Source: Paenibacillus spongiae (lineage in GTDB: Bacteria > Bacillota > Bacilli > Paenibacillales > Paenibacillaceae). Taken from it: DNA of 64,000 nt. Location of the stretch: assembly GCF_024734895.1 (NCBI RefSeq), contig NZ_CP091430.1, positions 7,441,501 to 7,505,500 on the forward strand. The letters are read 5' to 3'. Of this stretch, positions 34,333-42,400 are shown piece after piece (positions within the stretch are counted from its first letter, which is position 1; each line of letters begins with the position of its first letter). Under the pieces are notes generated by a model. The model ran no database searches. It worked only from the letters and a program-made list of their open reading frames with translations, and had not been told where the DNA came from. The translations under genes and the position numbers were made by a program.

Positions 34333-34734
34333 TTAACGGAGCGGATTGCCAATCTCCCAATGATATCCGAACGGATCCGCGATACGTCCGATGCGCCAGC
34401 CGTGTCCTTCGCTTATGGGTGCGATTTCGGCTGCTCCAGCGGCGAGAGCCTGTTCGAATAGCGCATCCGGATCATCGACGGTCAGGATCATTCGAACCGT
34501 TCCACTCCCTACCCGCTCAGGGCTGCAGTCAGGGTCATCCTGGATCCAGAAATCCGCTCCTTTGATGGAAAGATGCGCGACAGCAAGCTTGCCGTTATCT
34601 TCCTCAAGGCGGTACAGCTCGGCTGCATCGAATGCCGCCTTGTAAAAATCGGCTGCCGCCGCCGCATTATATACGGAATACCACGGGGCGATACGGGCCG
34701 CGAACAACTCTGATTCCGTCTTATGGATGCTCAT
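34333..34734 (-). CDS. VOC-superfamily (glyoxalase/bleomycin-resistance-like) protein
   Basis: The product has 133 residues. It shows beta-alpha-beta-beta-beta repeats: IAPWYSVYNAAAAADFYKAAFDAAELYRLEE, LSIKGADFWIQDDP, VRMILTVDDPDALFEQALAAGA and RIADPFGYHWEIGNP. The final HWEIG supplies the typical metal or ligand residue. It is similar to PhnB-like VOC proteins. The start is ATG at 34734 (GGGAGG 9 nt upstream) or the GTG one codon before. The ligand is unknown. Confidence 0.9.
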   Translation of the reverse strand: MSIHKTESELFAARIAPWYSVYNAAAAADFYKAAFDAAELYRLEEDNGKLAVAHLSIKGADFWIQDDPDCSPERVGSGTVRMILTVDDPDALFEQALAAGAAEIAPISEGHGWRIGRIADPFGYHWEIGNPLR

Positions 34735-34894
34735 CACTGAATTCCTCCCTGTAGTTAGCTAAATTACCAGCTGTCCTCCTATCTTGCAACTCTATTATAC
34801 CTAACGAAATGAAAGTCGGACGCATCCGTTAAAAAGATCCGTACAATTGCCGGCTAGTAAGCGATAATTTATAAAACTGATGTGCGCGCCAAAC

Positions 34895-34920
34895 AGCCCT
34901 CACCTATCAAGATGAGGGCT
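34895..34920 (-). terminator. Hairpin behind the glycerophosphodiesterase gene
   Basis: A perfect 8-bp stem AGCCCTCA/TGAGGGCT with a 10-nt loop lies 30 nt past the stop. The minus-strand tail is only partly U-rich. Confidence 0.55.
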
Positions 34921-34949
34921 GCTGTAGGTATAAATGCATTTATAGGGGG

Positions 34950-35663
34950 TTACGCAGTCCATTCGGCCTTTATTCCAACAAGCTTCGAAACATCACAGGT
35001 CGTAACGGAACGGACGCCCCATTCGATCATCCGTCTCATGTCAGCCGCCTCTTGCACGGTCCAGACCAGAACGGGAAGCCCGGCCGCTGCCGCTGCCGCA
35101 ATCAACTCCGGCTTTACGAACCGGTAATTGATGTTGATGCCGAAGCAGCCGGCCGCGAGTGCCTGAGCGATGGTCGTTTGAACGGCTTCATCGTAGCCGC
35201 TAGTCCGAAACAGCTCCGCATCCGCATTCAGCAGCCTCTTCAGCTCTGGCGCCCGCTGCTCAACAAGAAGGGCGCGGGCCGAATGGCATCCGGACAGGAA
35301 AGCCTGATCGCCCAAGTCATACTGGCGAACAAACGCGGACACGGCTTCGATGCATTCGTCTACTTTCAGGTCAAGGTTAATCTTCTTGCCTGCCTCCTTC
35401 AATCGGGCAACGAAATCTTCCAGCCGGACAAGCCCGCCAAGCTGAAGGTAGCTGGATGCGGCTATGCTCAGCTCCCCTTCCGGCGTCTCGATAAGATCGT
35501 CATGTGCGCAGACGAGTACGCCGTCGCCGGTGATACGAATATCCTCTTCGATAACGTCTGCACCGGATTGCAATGCGGCCAGCACCGATTGCATCGAATT
35601 ATCCGGCATGCCTTCGCAGCCGGTATGGGCCGTGATGAGTGGAAACTGTGTGTCAACCGTCAT
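34950..35663 (-). CDS. Glycerophosphodiester phosphodiesterase-family protein
   Basis: The product has 237 residues. The ATG at 35663 has AAGGAGG upstream and lies in the ATGA overlap with the preceding gene. GDPD features are ITAHTGCEGMPDNSM (catalytic His; the usual RG-ENT is altered), GADVIEEDIRITGDGVLVCAHDD (metal and second His), INLDLKVDE, and a C-terminal LPVLVWTVQEAADMRRMIEWGVRSVTT. It probably cleaves glycerophosphodiesters to glycerol-3-phosphate. There is no signal peptide, so it is cytoplasmic. Confidence 0.88.
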   Translation of the reverse strand: MTVDTQFPLITAHTGCEGMPDNSMQSVLAALQSGADVIEEDIRITGDGVLVCAHDDLIETPEGELSIAASSYLQLGGLVRLEDFVARLKEAGKKINLDLKVDECIEAVSAFVRQYDLGDQAFLSGCHSARALLVEQRAPELKRLLNADAELFRTSGYDEAVQTTIAQALAAGCFGININYRFVKPELIAAAAAAGLPVLVWTVQEAADMRRMIEWGVRSVTTCDVSKLVGIKAEWTA

Positions 35664-35950
35664 ATTAATGCCTCCTTCAGCCGTTCGAAATAGATCGGAT
35701 TGGTAAAAGCGACGAGCGTCCGAATGCCTTGCAGCTCGCTCCAAAGCTCGGCGCGGATCCATATTGATTCCTCCTCGGACACGGGAACAGTAAACGAATC
35801 GCAATCAACCGGACACTCATGAATCACGCCGATACTGCCCGAGAGCCTCAGCGTCATCGACTCCGGCATCGGCCAATGCCCGGTGCGAACCGCCAGATCG
35901 AGCTTGATCCGTGCCTTGAGGCCGCCATTATTCGCGATGTCGGCCGGCAT
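35660..35950 (-). CDS. Small ORF or truncated gene, resembles C-terminus of a CehA/McbA-like metallohydrolase
   Basis: A frame of about 96 residues runs from an ATG at 35950 with a GGTGA-type site; an ATG at 35965 is also possible. It contains RIKLDLAVRTGHWPMPESMTLRLSG and ends WIRAELWSELQGIRTLVAFTNPIYF. That closing pattern resembles the C-terminal domain of PHP-type CehA/McbA metallohydrolases. The catalytic N-terminal part is absent; a LOG gene ends only about 20 nt upstream. It may be a remnant left by deletion or a free-standing small protein. It overlaps the GDPD gene by ATGA. Confidence 0.45.
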   Translation of the reverse strand: MPADIANNGGLKARIKLDLAVRTGHWPMPESMTLRLSGSIGVIHECPVDCDSFTVPVSEEESIWIRAELWSELQGIRTLVAFTNPIYFERLKEALI

Positions 35951-35986
35951 GCAGTCACCGCCCATAGGATAGCTCTATGCCTATCG

Positions 35987-36565
35987 CTATTTAAGCTCGC
36001 TCCACTTATTCGTCTGCGCCGGCGGTACATAGTTTAATACTTTATCGATTAAGCGCTCCGGTTCCTCTTCAAAGATAACCAGCCCCAGGTTGGTTTGCTG
36101 CATGAATCCGGCATCCGCTGCTTGTCTGAACATGTCGGCGATCGGTTGATAGAAACCCAGCACATCTAACAGGCCAACCGGCTTCTTATGAATGCCCAAT
36201 TGCGACCAGCTGACGACCTCGAACAGTTCTTCCAATGTGCCTAACCCGCCCGGCAGCGCGATATAGGCATCGGCTAGCTCGGACATTAGCGCTTTTCTCT
36301 CATGCATATTTCCAACCTCGTGCAATTGCGTCAGACCGGTATGAACCATTTCCCCCTTGAACAGATTCCGCGGCATGACGCCAATGACTTTGCCTCCTGC
36401 AGCCAATGCGGCATCGGCCACCCGCCCCATCAGCCCGATTTTGGAACCGCCATACACAAGCTCCAATTGTTGAGAGGCGATTAAACGCCCCAGCTCTATC
36501 GCTTTTTGTTCATATTCAGGTTTTGTTCCAACGTTAGAGCCTGCATAGACACAAATTCTTTTCAT
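35987..36565 (-). CDS. LOG-family protein (TIGR00730, cytokinin riboside 5'-monophosphate phosphoribohydrolase type)
   Basis: The product has 192 residues. It has the family signature YIALPGGLGTLEELFEVVSWSQLGIHKKPV and the GSKIGLMGRVADAAL region. Members release free base from nucleoside 5'-monophosphates. Bacterial roles are often nucleotide turnover. The ATG is preceded by AGGGTGG. It is the upstream neighbour of the small fragment and GDPD genes on the same strand. Confidence 0.93.
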   Translation of the reverse strand: MKRICVYAGSNVGTKPEYEQKAIELGRLIASQQLELVYGGSKIGLMGRVADAALAAGGKVIGVMPRNLFKGEMVHTGLTQLHEVGNMHERKALMSELADAYIALPGGLGTLEELFEVVSWSQLGIHKKPVGLLDVLGFYQPIADMFRQAADAGFMQQTNLGLVIFEEEPERLIDKVLNYVPPAQTNKWSELK

Positions 36566-36687
36566 CCCGTAGCCACCCTATCTGTAGACGTAGACATGTC
36601 TGTTTTTTTCTAGTATATCACGTAATGGCATATGGAATGCGAAGCCTTGAATCGCAGCAGTCGGCTTGGCCGAAGCGCCTTACTTTC

Positions 36688-36716
36688 TTGACAAACTGTT
36701 GTATTCACCCTATATC
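36688..36716 (+). promoter_or_regulatory. SigA-type promoter for the 51-residue membrane protein
   Basis: TTGACA at 36688-36693 and TATATC at 36711-36716 are 17 bp apart, 24 bp before the start codon of the small gene. The -35 is a perfect consensus. Confidence 0.7.
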
Positions 36717-36740
36717 TATATCTAAGAAATGGAGGATAAT

Positions 36741-36896
36741 ATGGAAATTATTTTTATACCCTTAATGATACTTTCAATTGTGATCGCGAATATTCTTGCT
36801 TTTGTCCTCTACAAGAAAACGAAGAATATCTATAGCCGCCCGCCTGTGCAGTACATTCGGTTCGCCGCCATGCGGAGAAGGAAAGGAAGTCGCTAG
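36741..36896 (+). CDS. Small single-pass membrane protein, 51 residues
   Basis: ATG at 36741 follows a strong GGAGG 5 nt upstream and the promoter above. The first 24 residues are a hydrophobic helix (MEIIFIPLMILSIVIANILA), followed by a basic tail with KKTKNIYSR and RRRKGSR. That is a typical small-protein topology, with the positive tail in the cytoplasm. The stop codon is shared with the convergent phosphotransferase gene (4-nt overlap at 36893-36896). I know of no family. Confidence 0.7.
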   Translation: MEIIFIPLMILSIVIANILAFVLYKKTKNIYSRPPVQYIRFAAMRRRKGSR

Positions 36897-37804
36897 ATGT
36901 AAGTCAGTAATTGCTGGGCATTGCGTTTCATATCCTCATCACGCTGCCTGAAGGCGCTGTAGGCGATATGATCAAGTCCGATGTGGATAAGGCAGCAGCG
37001 AAGACGCTCCTCATACTGAGCAGGCCAGCCTCCGTGCTTCTCCCAGTGACGGTCCAGTACTTCCTGCACGTCAATTTCTCGCCATTGCGGATACCACGGC
37101 CACCAGTACAAGAACCAGGCGTTGTCGTAGAGAGGGTCGCCATAGAATGCATTGCCCCAGTCGATAACCCCGGTTAGCCTTCCCCCGTCTACCAGCACAT
37201 TTCGGTTCAAGAGGTCGTTGTGGGTAATTCCCCGGTTCTCCGGGATCTGCGGTACAAGCTGACGCAGTTTATCTACTCCGGCATCAAAGATACGTGCCTC
37301 TTGAGGGAAGGCGTCAAGCCGCTCTCGCCAGCCTGCCAATCGATCCCTGGGCTCGGCTATGGAGAGAAGCTCCTGCCCCCAGCTCGGACCGGTACCGGCC
37401 GGACGCCAAAGGCCGATCATCTGCGTATCTGTCAGGTCAAGCTGCTGAAGCTCGTGGAGCGCGTCGAGCAATTGCGGTAAGACCTGCTGGATTTCCGGCC
37501 CGTTCAGCTCGTCGAGATGCTTTCCCGGAACCCGCTCGGACACGGCATAGAAGCCGCCGCTCTCGGTCTCGCCAACCTCGATAACCCTCGGAATCGGTAA
37601 TATATGCGAAGAATACAATCCCATCACACGATCCTTTTCAAAATCCTCCCGGTGAGCACCGAAACGGATCACCATGTCCTTCCCGTCGAGTATGAAGGAA
37701 TAGGCTTTCGACCAATCGCCCGCTCCGCAGAGTACAAGGCTATGAGCACGCTCACCGAAATGGTCCTTCAAGAAGCGATTCGCCGTTTGCGTGAAATCTT
37801 CCAT
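36893..37804 (-). CDS. Aminoglycoside phosphotransferase-family protein, APH(4)/hygromycin-B-kinase-like
   Basis: The product has 303 residues. The ATG at 37804 has AGGAGG 7 nt upstream. Kinase features are GAGDWSKAYSFILDGKDMVIRFG (nucleotide loop and Lys), catalytic THNDLLNRNVLV (H195, D197, N202) and VIDWGNAFYGDPLYDNAWFLYWWPW (D215). The order and wording of the middle part (LPIPRVIEVGE, RVPGKHLDEL) and the WPW-type segment resemble hygromycin B 4-O-phosphotransferase more than other APHs. The real substrate may differ, and no neighbouring resistance genes are present. A 67-bp tandem repeat lies immediately upstream. Confidence 0.88.
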   Translation of the reverse strand: MEDFTQTANRFLKDHFGERAHSLVLCGAGDWSKAYSFILDGKDMVIRFGAHREDFEKDRVMGLYSSHILPIPRVIEVGETESGGFYAVSERVPGKHLDELNGPEIQQVLPQLLDALHELQQLDLTDTQMIGLWRPAGTGPSWGQELLSIAEPRDRLAGWRERLDAFPQEARIFDAGVDKLRQLVPQIPENRGITHNDLLNRNVLVDGGRLTGVIDWGNAFYGDPLYDNAWFLYWWPWYPQWREIDVQEVLDRHWEKHGGWPAQYEERLRCCLIHIGLDHIAYSAFRQRDEDMKRNAQQLLTYI

Positions 37805-37819
37805 CGTATTTCCTCCTAA

Positions 37820-38019
37820 AAGTTTTGTGAACCCATCGCTTCGAGAGAAGCGATTTCGAGCAAAACTGGCATCGGAAGCATAGGCTAAGTTTTGTGAGCC
37901 CATCGCTTCGAGAGAAGCGATTTCGAGCAAAACTGGCATCGGAAGCATAGGCTTAAGTTTTGTGAGCCCATCGCTTCGAGAGAAGCGATCGAACAAAACT
38001 GACATCGAAAGCATAGGCT
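37820..38019. repeat. Three tandem ~67-bp repeats, each with an internal palindrome
   Basis: The units at 37820-37886, 37887-37954 and 37955-38019 are nearly identical; a degenerate fourth begins at 38020. Each contains ATCGCTTC-GAGA-GAAGCGAT (for example 37835-37854), able to form an 8-bp hairpin with a GAGA loop. They start 16 nt upstream of the APH-like gene start. On the minus strand they read through as repetitive peptide but have no start support. They could be regulatory or a slippage-prone spacer. Confidence 0.9.
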
Positions 38020-38077
38020 ATGTTCTGTGATCCCCTCGTACCGAGCGGAGCGGGAAGAATGTTTCTGGAGAAGCGCT

Positions 38078-38180
38078 AGCGGTCGCCTTTGTTCCCGGAT
38101 TTCAACCTTATAGCCTGATTCAAAGAACACCGGGAACAACAGCGATCGGAAGAACATTCTGCCTGCGCAGCGGATTGTGT
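38078..38180 (-). repeat. Dispersed ~104-bp repeat, copy 1
   Basis: The complement of this stretch matches copy 2 at 48395-48498 with roughly 85-90% identity by eye. Shared blocks are ACACAATCCGCT, CGCAGGCAGAATG, TCTTCCGATCGCTGTTGTTC, CTTTGAATCA and ATCCGGGAACAAAGGCG. It carries an internal inverted repeat around GTTCCCGG/CCGGGAAC. The two copies are in opposite orientation on the chromosome and both intergenic. Confidence 0.85.
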
Positions 38181-38219
38181 TCGACATGTATAGTAAGTAA
38201 TGCCTAGTGATACTAAATG

Positions 38220-38369
38220 TTACAAATCCACCAAATGAGGCTTAATTAGCTGTGCCAAATGATCGGCCAGCCGACTTGAATCCGTCGTCTCCTTATCGGT
38301 CAAGGTCACTTTCATGCACCGCTCATCCAAATCGAAGGTTTTCTCCAGCATGCCGAGCAGCCCTAGCAT
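38220..38369 (-). pseudogene. Short ORF, possibly C-terminal gene remnant (49 residues)
   Basis: This frame starts MLGLLGMLEKTFDLDERC and ends ADHLAQLIKPHLVDL. It has convincing codon use and an amphipathic C-terminal helix, but no clear ribosome site. It follows the stop of the 208-residue membrane-linked protein by 11 nt in another frame. The sequence upstream in the same frame remains open only as far as the overlap. It looks like the tail of a truncated gene or a frameshifted extension. Confidence 0.35.
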
Positions 38370-38380
38370 TCGACAAGGCT

Positions 38381-39007
38381 CTACTGCCCCGTTATCGTAT
38401 ACTTGTTAGCGGAGCCTACCGGAGCTGCGTTAAAATAGGCGTTGTTCTGAACGCCTCCAGGGAACTTGACCCCATACGTAATACCGCCCCCGCCATCCTT
38501 GATGCCTAGAATTTCGACGACGCTGGGAACGGGAATATCAAACACCGCCGGTTTGTGAAAAATACCTATGTTTGTTGCAAGAATAGTTCCATTGACCTTC
38601 ACGGTTACGACATCCCCGTCTTCTGCGGCGAAATCCCAGATCAGCATGCGGCTTGTGGATATATTCTCCTTCATCTGGATCTCGTAGTCTTTGGGCTCCA
38701 ATCCTGCTGAATCGTCGGTTACCGCCAGAACTGCACCGGCCTGCAGCCCTTTACCGACCCCGTTCGACCGGACATCCTCTAATTTACCGGTTGATTCATT
38801 GAAGAACAGGAATAATATAAACGTGAGCAGTGCCGTCATCCCGATCCAGAAGCGATGCTTGTTCTTCTCCTTGGCAGGGGGCGGATTACCACCCGGTGCC
38901 GTCCTTTGTCGTTCTTGATAAGCATCGTTCTCATCCGCCGGTGGACGCTCCCATTCACTATGCTGGTATGTCTTCGGCTTTTCTTTCTTTTGCTGGTAGT
39001 TGTCCAA
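38381..39007 (-). CDS. Hypothetical single-pass membrane protein, third gene of the AAA operon
   Basis: The product has 208 residues. The start is TTG at 39007 with GAGGGG 8 nt upstream. The N-terminus is hydrophilic and disordered, rich in Lys, Pro and Glu (1-48). One membrane segment at 52-70 (FWIGMTALLTFILFLFF) is followed by an extracytoplasmic beta domain of about 130 residues (GLQAGAVLAVTDDSAGLEPKDYEIQMKENI, VEILGIKDGGGGITYGVKFPGG). No family is recognised. It lies 27 nt downstream of a 4-TM protein and belongs to the operon led by the AAA protein. Confidence 0.7.
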   Translation of the reverse strand: MDNYQQKKEKPKTYQHSEWERPPADENDAYQERQRTAPGGNPPPAKEKNKHRFWIGMTALLTFILFLFFNESTGKLEDVRSNGVGKGLQAGAVLAVTDDSAGLEPKDYEIQMKENISTSRMLIWDFAAEDGDVVTVKVNGTILATNIGIFHKPAVFDIPVPSVVEILGIKDGGGGITYGVKFPGGVQNNAYFNAAPVGSANKYTITGQ

Positions 39008-39034
39008 ATGGCTTCCCCTCGCTATTGAATCAGT

Positions 39035-39469
39035 CTATCGATCGCCTTTCCGTTGAACAATCGGGTACTTCCAGTACAAGAACGACATGCCCAATCGGAT
39101 AGCCACGATAGCGAGCAGCGCGAGCGTAATGGCCCATCCTTTGGAATAGAGTCCCTCGTCAGCCCATTTATTAACAAGCGTGAGGCCTATGCTTAGAGCG
39201 GTACAGGTATATACAATCATTTGCAGCGCAGGAAGCAGCATCGTCACCTTACGGTAGGGCTTGCCCAGAAACTTGATTTTCATAGCCAAATAAATGAAGA
39301 GACTGATTAAGCTTATAATAATTAAAGTCGGATTACTGGTCGGAACCTCGTAGGTCAGAACCTTCTTAAGATCGCCGTACAGCATGAAAGGCATGATGAG
39401 CGTAAATAGAATAACCACAATCATAATCGGATGAAAAATAATTGCAAACAACCATTTCAAGACGATCAT
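39035..39469 (-). CDS. Four-pass membrane protein, second gene of the AAA operon
   Basis: The product has 144 residues. The ATG at 39469 has GAGGAGG 7 nt upstream. Four hydrophobic segments are visible: IVLKWLFAIIFHPIMIVVILF, a second near NPTLIIISLISLFIYL, a third near VTMLLPALQMIVYTC, and a C-terminal one at ITLALLAIVAIRLGM. It starts 13 nt after the AAA gene stop. The function is unknown; it may be the membrane seat of the AAA complex. Confidence 0.75.
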   Translation of the reverse strand: MIVLKWLFAIIFHPIMIVVILFTLIMPFMLYGDLKKVLTYEVPTSNPTLIIISLISLFIYLAMKIKFLGKPYRKVTMLLPALQMIVYTCTALSIGLTLVNKWADEGLYSKGWAITLALLAIVAIRLGMSFLYWKYPIVQRKGDR

Positions 39470-39482
39470 CGCTTCGCCTCCT

Positions 39483-42400
39483 CTATCCTTCAATGTCTTC
39501 GGGCAGCAGTGCAGACAGCTCCTCAGCCGTAGCGTTGGCTTTCATGCTGATACGCAATGCATGACTTCTGATCGCTTTCTCGACTAGATTTCGTACGAGC
39601 CGGCCATTGCCTGCCGTAATATCTCCCCGATATGTCGCCAATAGAGAGAGAAGCTTGGCTTCGGCCTCTCTGGCGATTACATAGCCTTGCGCCTTCACCA
39701 AAAGGTTGGCGATCTGCAGCATCTCTTCCTCGGAGTAATCAGGGAAGGTGATGATGTTGGGAAACCTGGAGCGGAGTCCCGCATTGCGATCCAGGAAGCG
39801 TTCCATGTCTTCGTCGTAACCGGCCAATATAACGATAAGCCGGTCCCTATAATCATCCATCGCTTTGACGAGCGTATCAATCGCTTCCTGGCCGAATTGA
39901 TCCCCTTCCGCCAAGGCGTAAGCCTCGTCCACGAACAAGATTCCGCCGAGCGCGCGTTCGATGACTTCCCGCGTCTTGAGCGCGGTTTGGCCGACATAAC
40001 CGGCGACCAGGCCGGAACGGTCGGTTTCGATAAGCGTATCCGCCTTGATCACGCCCAGTTCTTTGAACCGCTTCGCCAAAATACGGGCAATCGTCGTTTT
40101 GCCGGTTCCCGGGTTACCCTTAAACACCATATGAAGGGTTTGAGCGGAAGCCATGGGCAGCCCCATCTCCTGCCGGCGCTTGGCCACTTCAATTTGGGCC
40201 GAAAGGCTTCTTACGAATTCCTTCACCGAGGTGAGACCGACAACGGAATCCAGCGCTCTAAGCGCGTCGGCCCGATTACCGGCCGCACCCGAATCGGCCG
40301 CCAACCCGAAGTCCTCCGCCGTGAGCTCATTTAACTTATCCGTTACGATGTCAGGATGATCGGCCAGCCGTTCAGCCTGCTTACGTATGGCTTCCTCTAA
40401 CGTATTACGAACGAGCCGGCCGTTGCCCCCGTCCTTCTTGCCCGGTATTTGCTTCTCATTGAAGTAGGTTGCGAGTAAGCCCGGTACTTCCGGAGTCAGG
40501 ATGAATCCGCGCGCCTTCACCATAATTGAGGCGATTCGCTGCATCTCCTCAGCCGCGTAATCCGGAAATTCGATCTGCAGCGGAAAGCGCGAGGACAGCC
40601 CCGGATTGACTTGAACGAACCGCTGCATATCTTCTGTATATCCGGCCAGAATGACGACCAGATTATCTTTATGAAGCTCAATGAGACGAACAAGCGTATC
40701 GATCGCTTCCTTGCCGAAGCCCCCGCCCTGAACGCCGTCCTGAGCAAGCGCATATGCCTCGTCTATGAAGAGCACACCGCCCAGAGCCGATTCTACGACG
40801 AGCTTGGTCTTGTTCGCCGTCTGGCCGACATATTCCCCGACAAGGTCGGACCGATCCACCTCAACCAAGTGACCTTTCTTCAAATATCCCATGGATCGAA
40901 GCATTCCCGCCAGCAAACGGGCCATCGTCGTCTTTCCCGTACCGGGGTTTCCGGAGAAAATCATATTGAGCGTCTGACCCGTATCGACGTGAATACCGGC
41001 CTCTTTCCTCCTCCGGTCGACAATAAGCTGCTTCTCCAATGTCCGGACGAATGTCTTCACTTTATCCAATCCTACAATTCCGGCAAGCTCGTTCTCGATG
41101 TTGAACGCTTCCTTCTCCCCGATTCCGAAGTCGGCTTGCACGAGCAGCTGCAGGTCCGGATCGGCTTCCGTCATCTGCCCACCAATACGGGTCGCCTGCT
41201 TGCGGACAGCCTCCTCGAACAAATTGCGTACAAGCCTGCCGTTGCCGCTGTCATTGCGGCCGGGTATCTGCCTCTGATCGAACAGCTCCGTCAAACCCTC
41301 ATAAGCATCCGCTTCGATACGGAACCCATTGGCGGTCGCCATCCGAATCATAATCTCCAACATATCTGCCGCCTTGTAATCCGGGAATTCCACGATGAAT
41401 GGAAATCTTGACCGCAGGCCGGGATTAGACCGTAGAAACACTTCCATCTCCTGGGTATATCCGGCTAACACAACGACCAGATTGCCTCGATGATCCTCCA
41501 TGGCCTTGACAATCGTGTCGATCGCTTCGACGCCGAACGTATCGTGGTCATGACGGGCGAGCGTATAAGCCTCATCGATAAACAGCACGCCGCCCAGAGC
41601 CTCATTGACCTTCGCCATGGTCTTCATCGCGGTGGAGCCCACATACTGGCCGACTAGATCCTGTCTCGAAACTTCGATCAGCTGACCTTGCGGAAGCAGT
41701 CCGAGCGACTTCAGAATTCGGCCGATTAAGCGGGCGACCGTCGTTTTTCCGGTTCCGGGATTGCCCGTGAACACCATATGAAGCGCCATCGCCACAGAGC
41801 CTTCGCCATCCCTGGCTCTCAGCTTGTTGACCTGGACCGTCTCCATCAGCTCATGAACGAACTTCTTCACCGACTCTAATCCGGTTAACGCGTTCAGTTC
41901 TGCCAAGACATCGTCAATTGACTCCTGGCGAACGAAAGACAATGCTCGAATCGGAATAACGTTCGATTGCGTCTGGACAACAAAGGAATCCTTCTCGAGC
42001 TTAATATTCACGTTCTCGTTCCTGCGAATCTCATCACGGGCCCGCAGACTCGATACGATGGCAATAAGCTCCTTATCGATCCAGTGATGGACAGCCTCCC
42101 CGAACGTTTTATTGGCAGCGGCTATATCGGCCAATGCCTCATACACGGCAGGCTCGACGGTAATCTTCGTCTGCGTATCCCGCAATAGGTCGTTCACCGC
42201 TTGTCCCAGCAGGATCTCGGCAATCCGCCGCATCGTTGCCCGATCAAGCGGCGACGATATCGCCGCGGCATGTATGCTTTGCAGAATAGAAACGGGGAGA
42301 TGGCTCGCCAGCTCCACAGGAATTTGCCCATATTCGCTGCTTCTGTCCGCCGGTTCATCGATATAGAAGATAAGGAAGTAATCCGCAGCGCTTATGCGCA

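Noticed and set aside
37805-38014. N-terminal extension of the APH-like protein through the tandem repeats
   Set aside because: The extension is repeat-encoded and the AGGAGG before 37804 fixes the start.
37820-38019. CRISPR array
   Set aside because: Units are directly adjacent with no unique spacers between conserved repeats.
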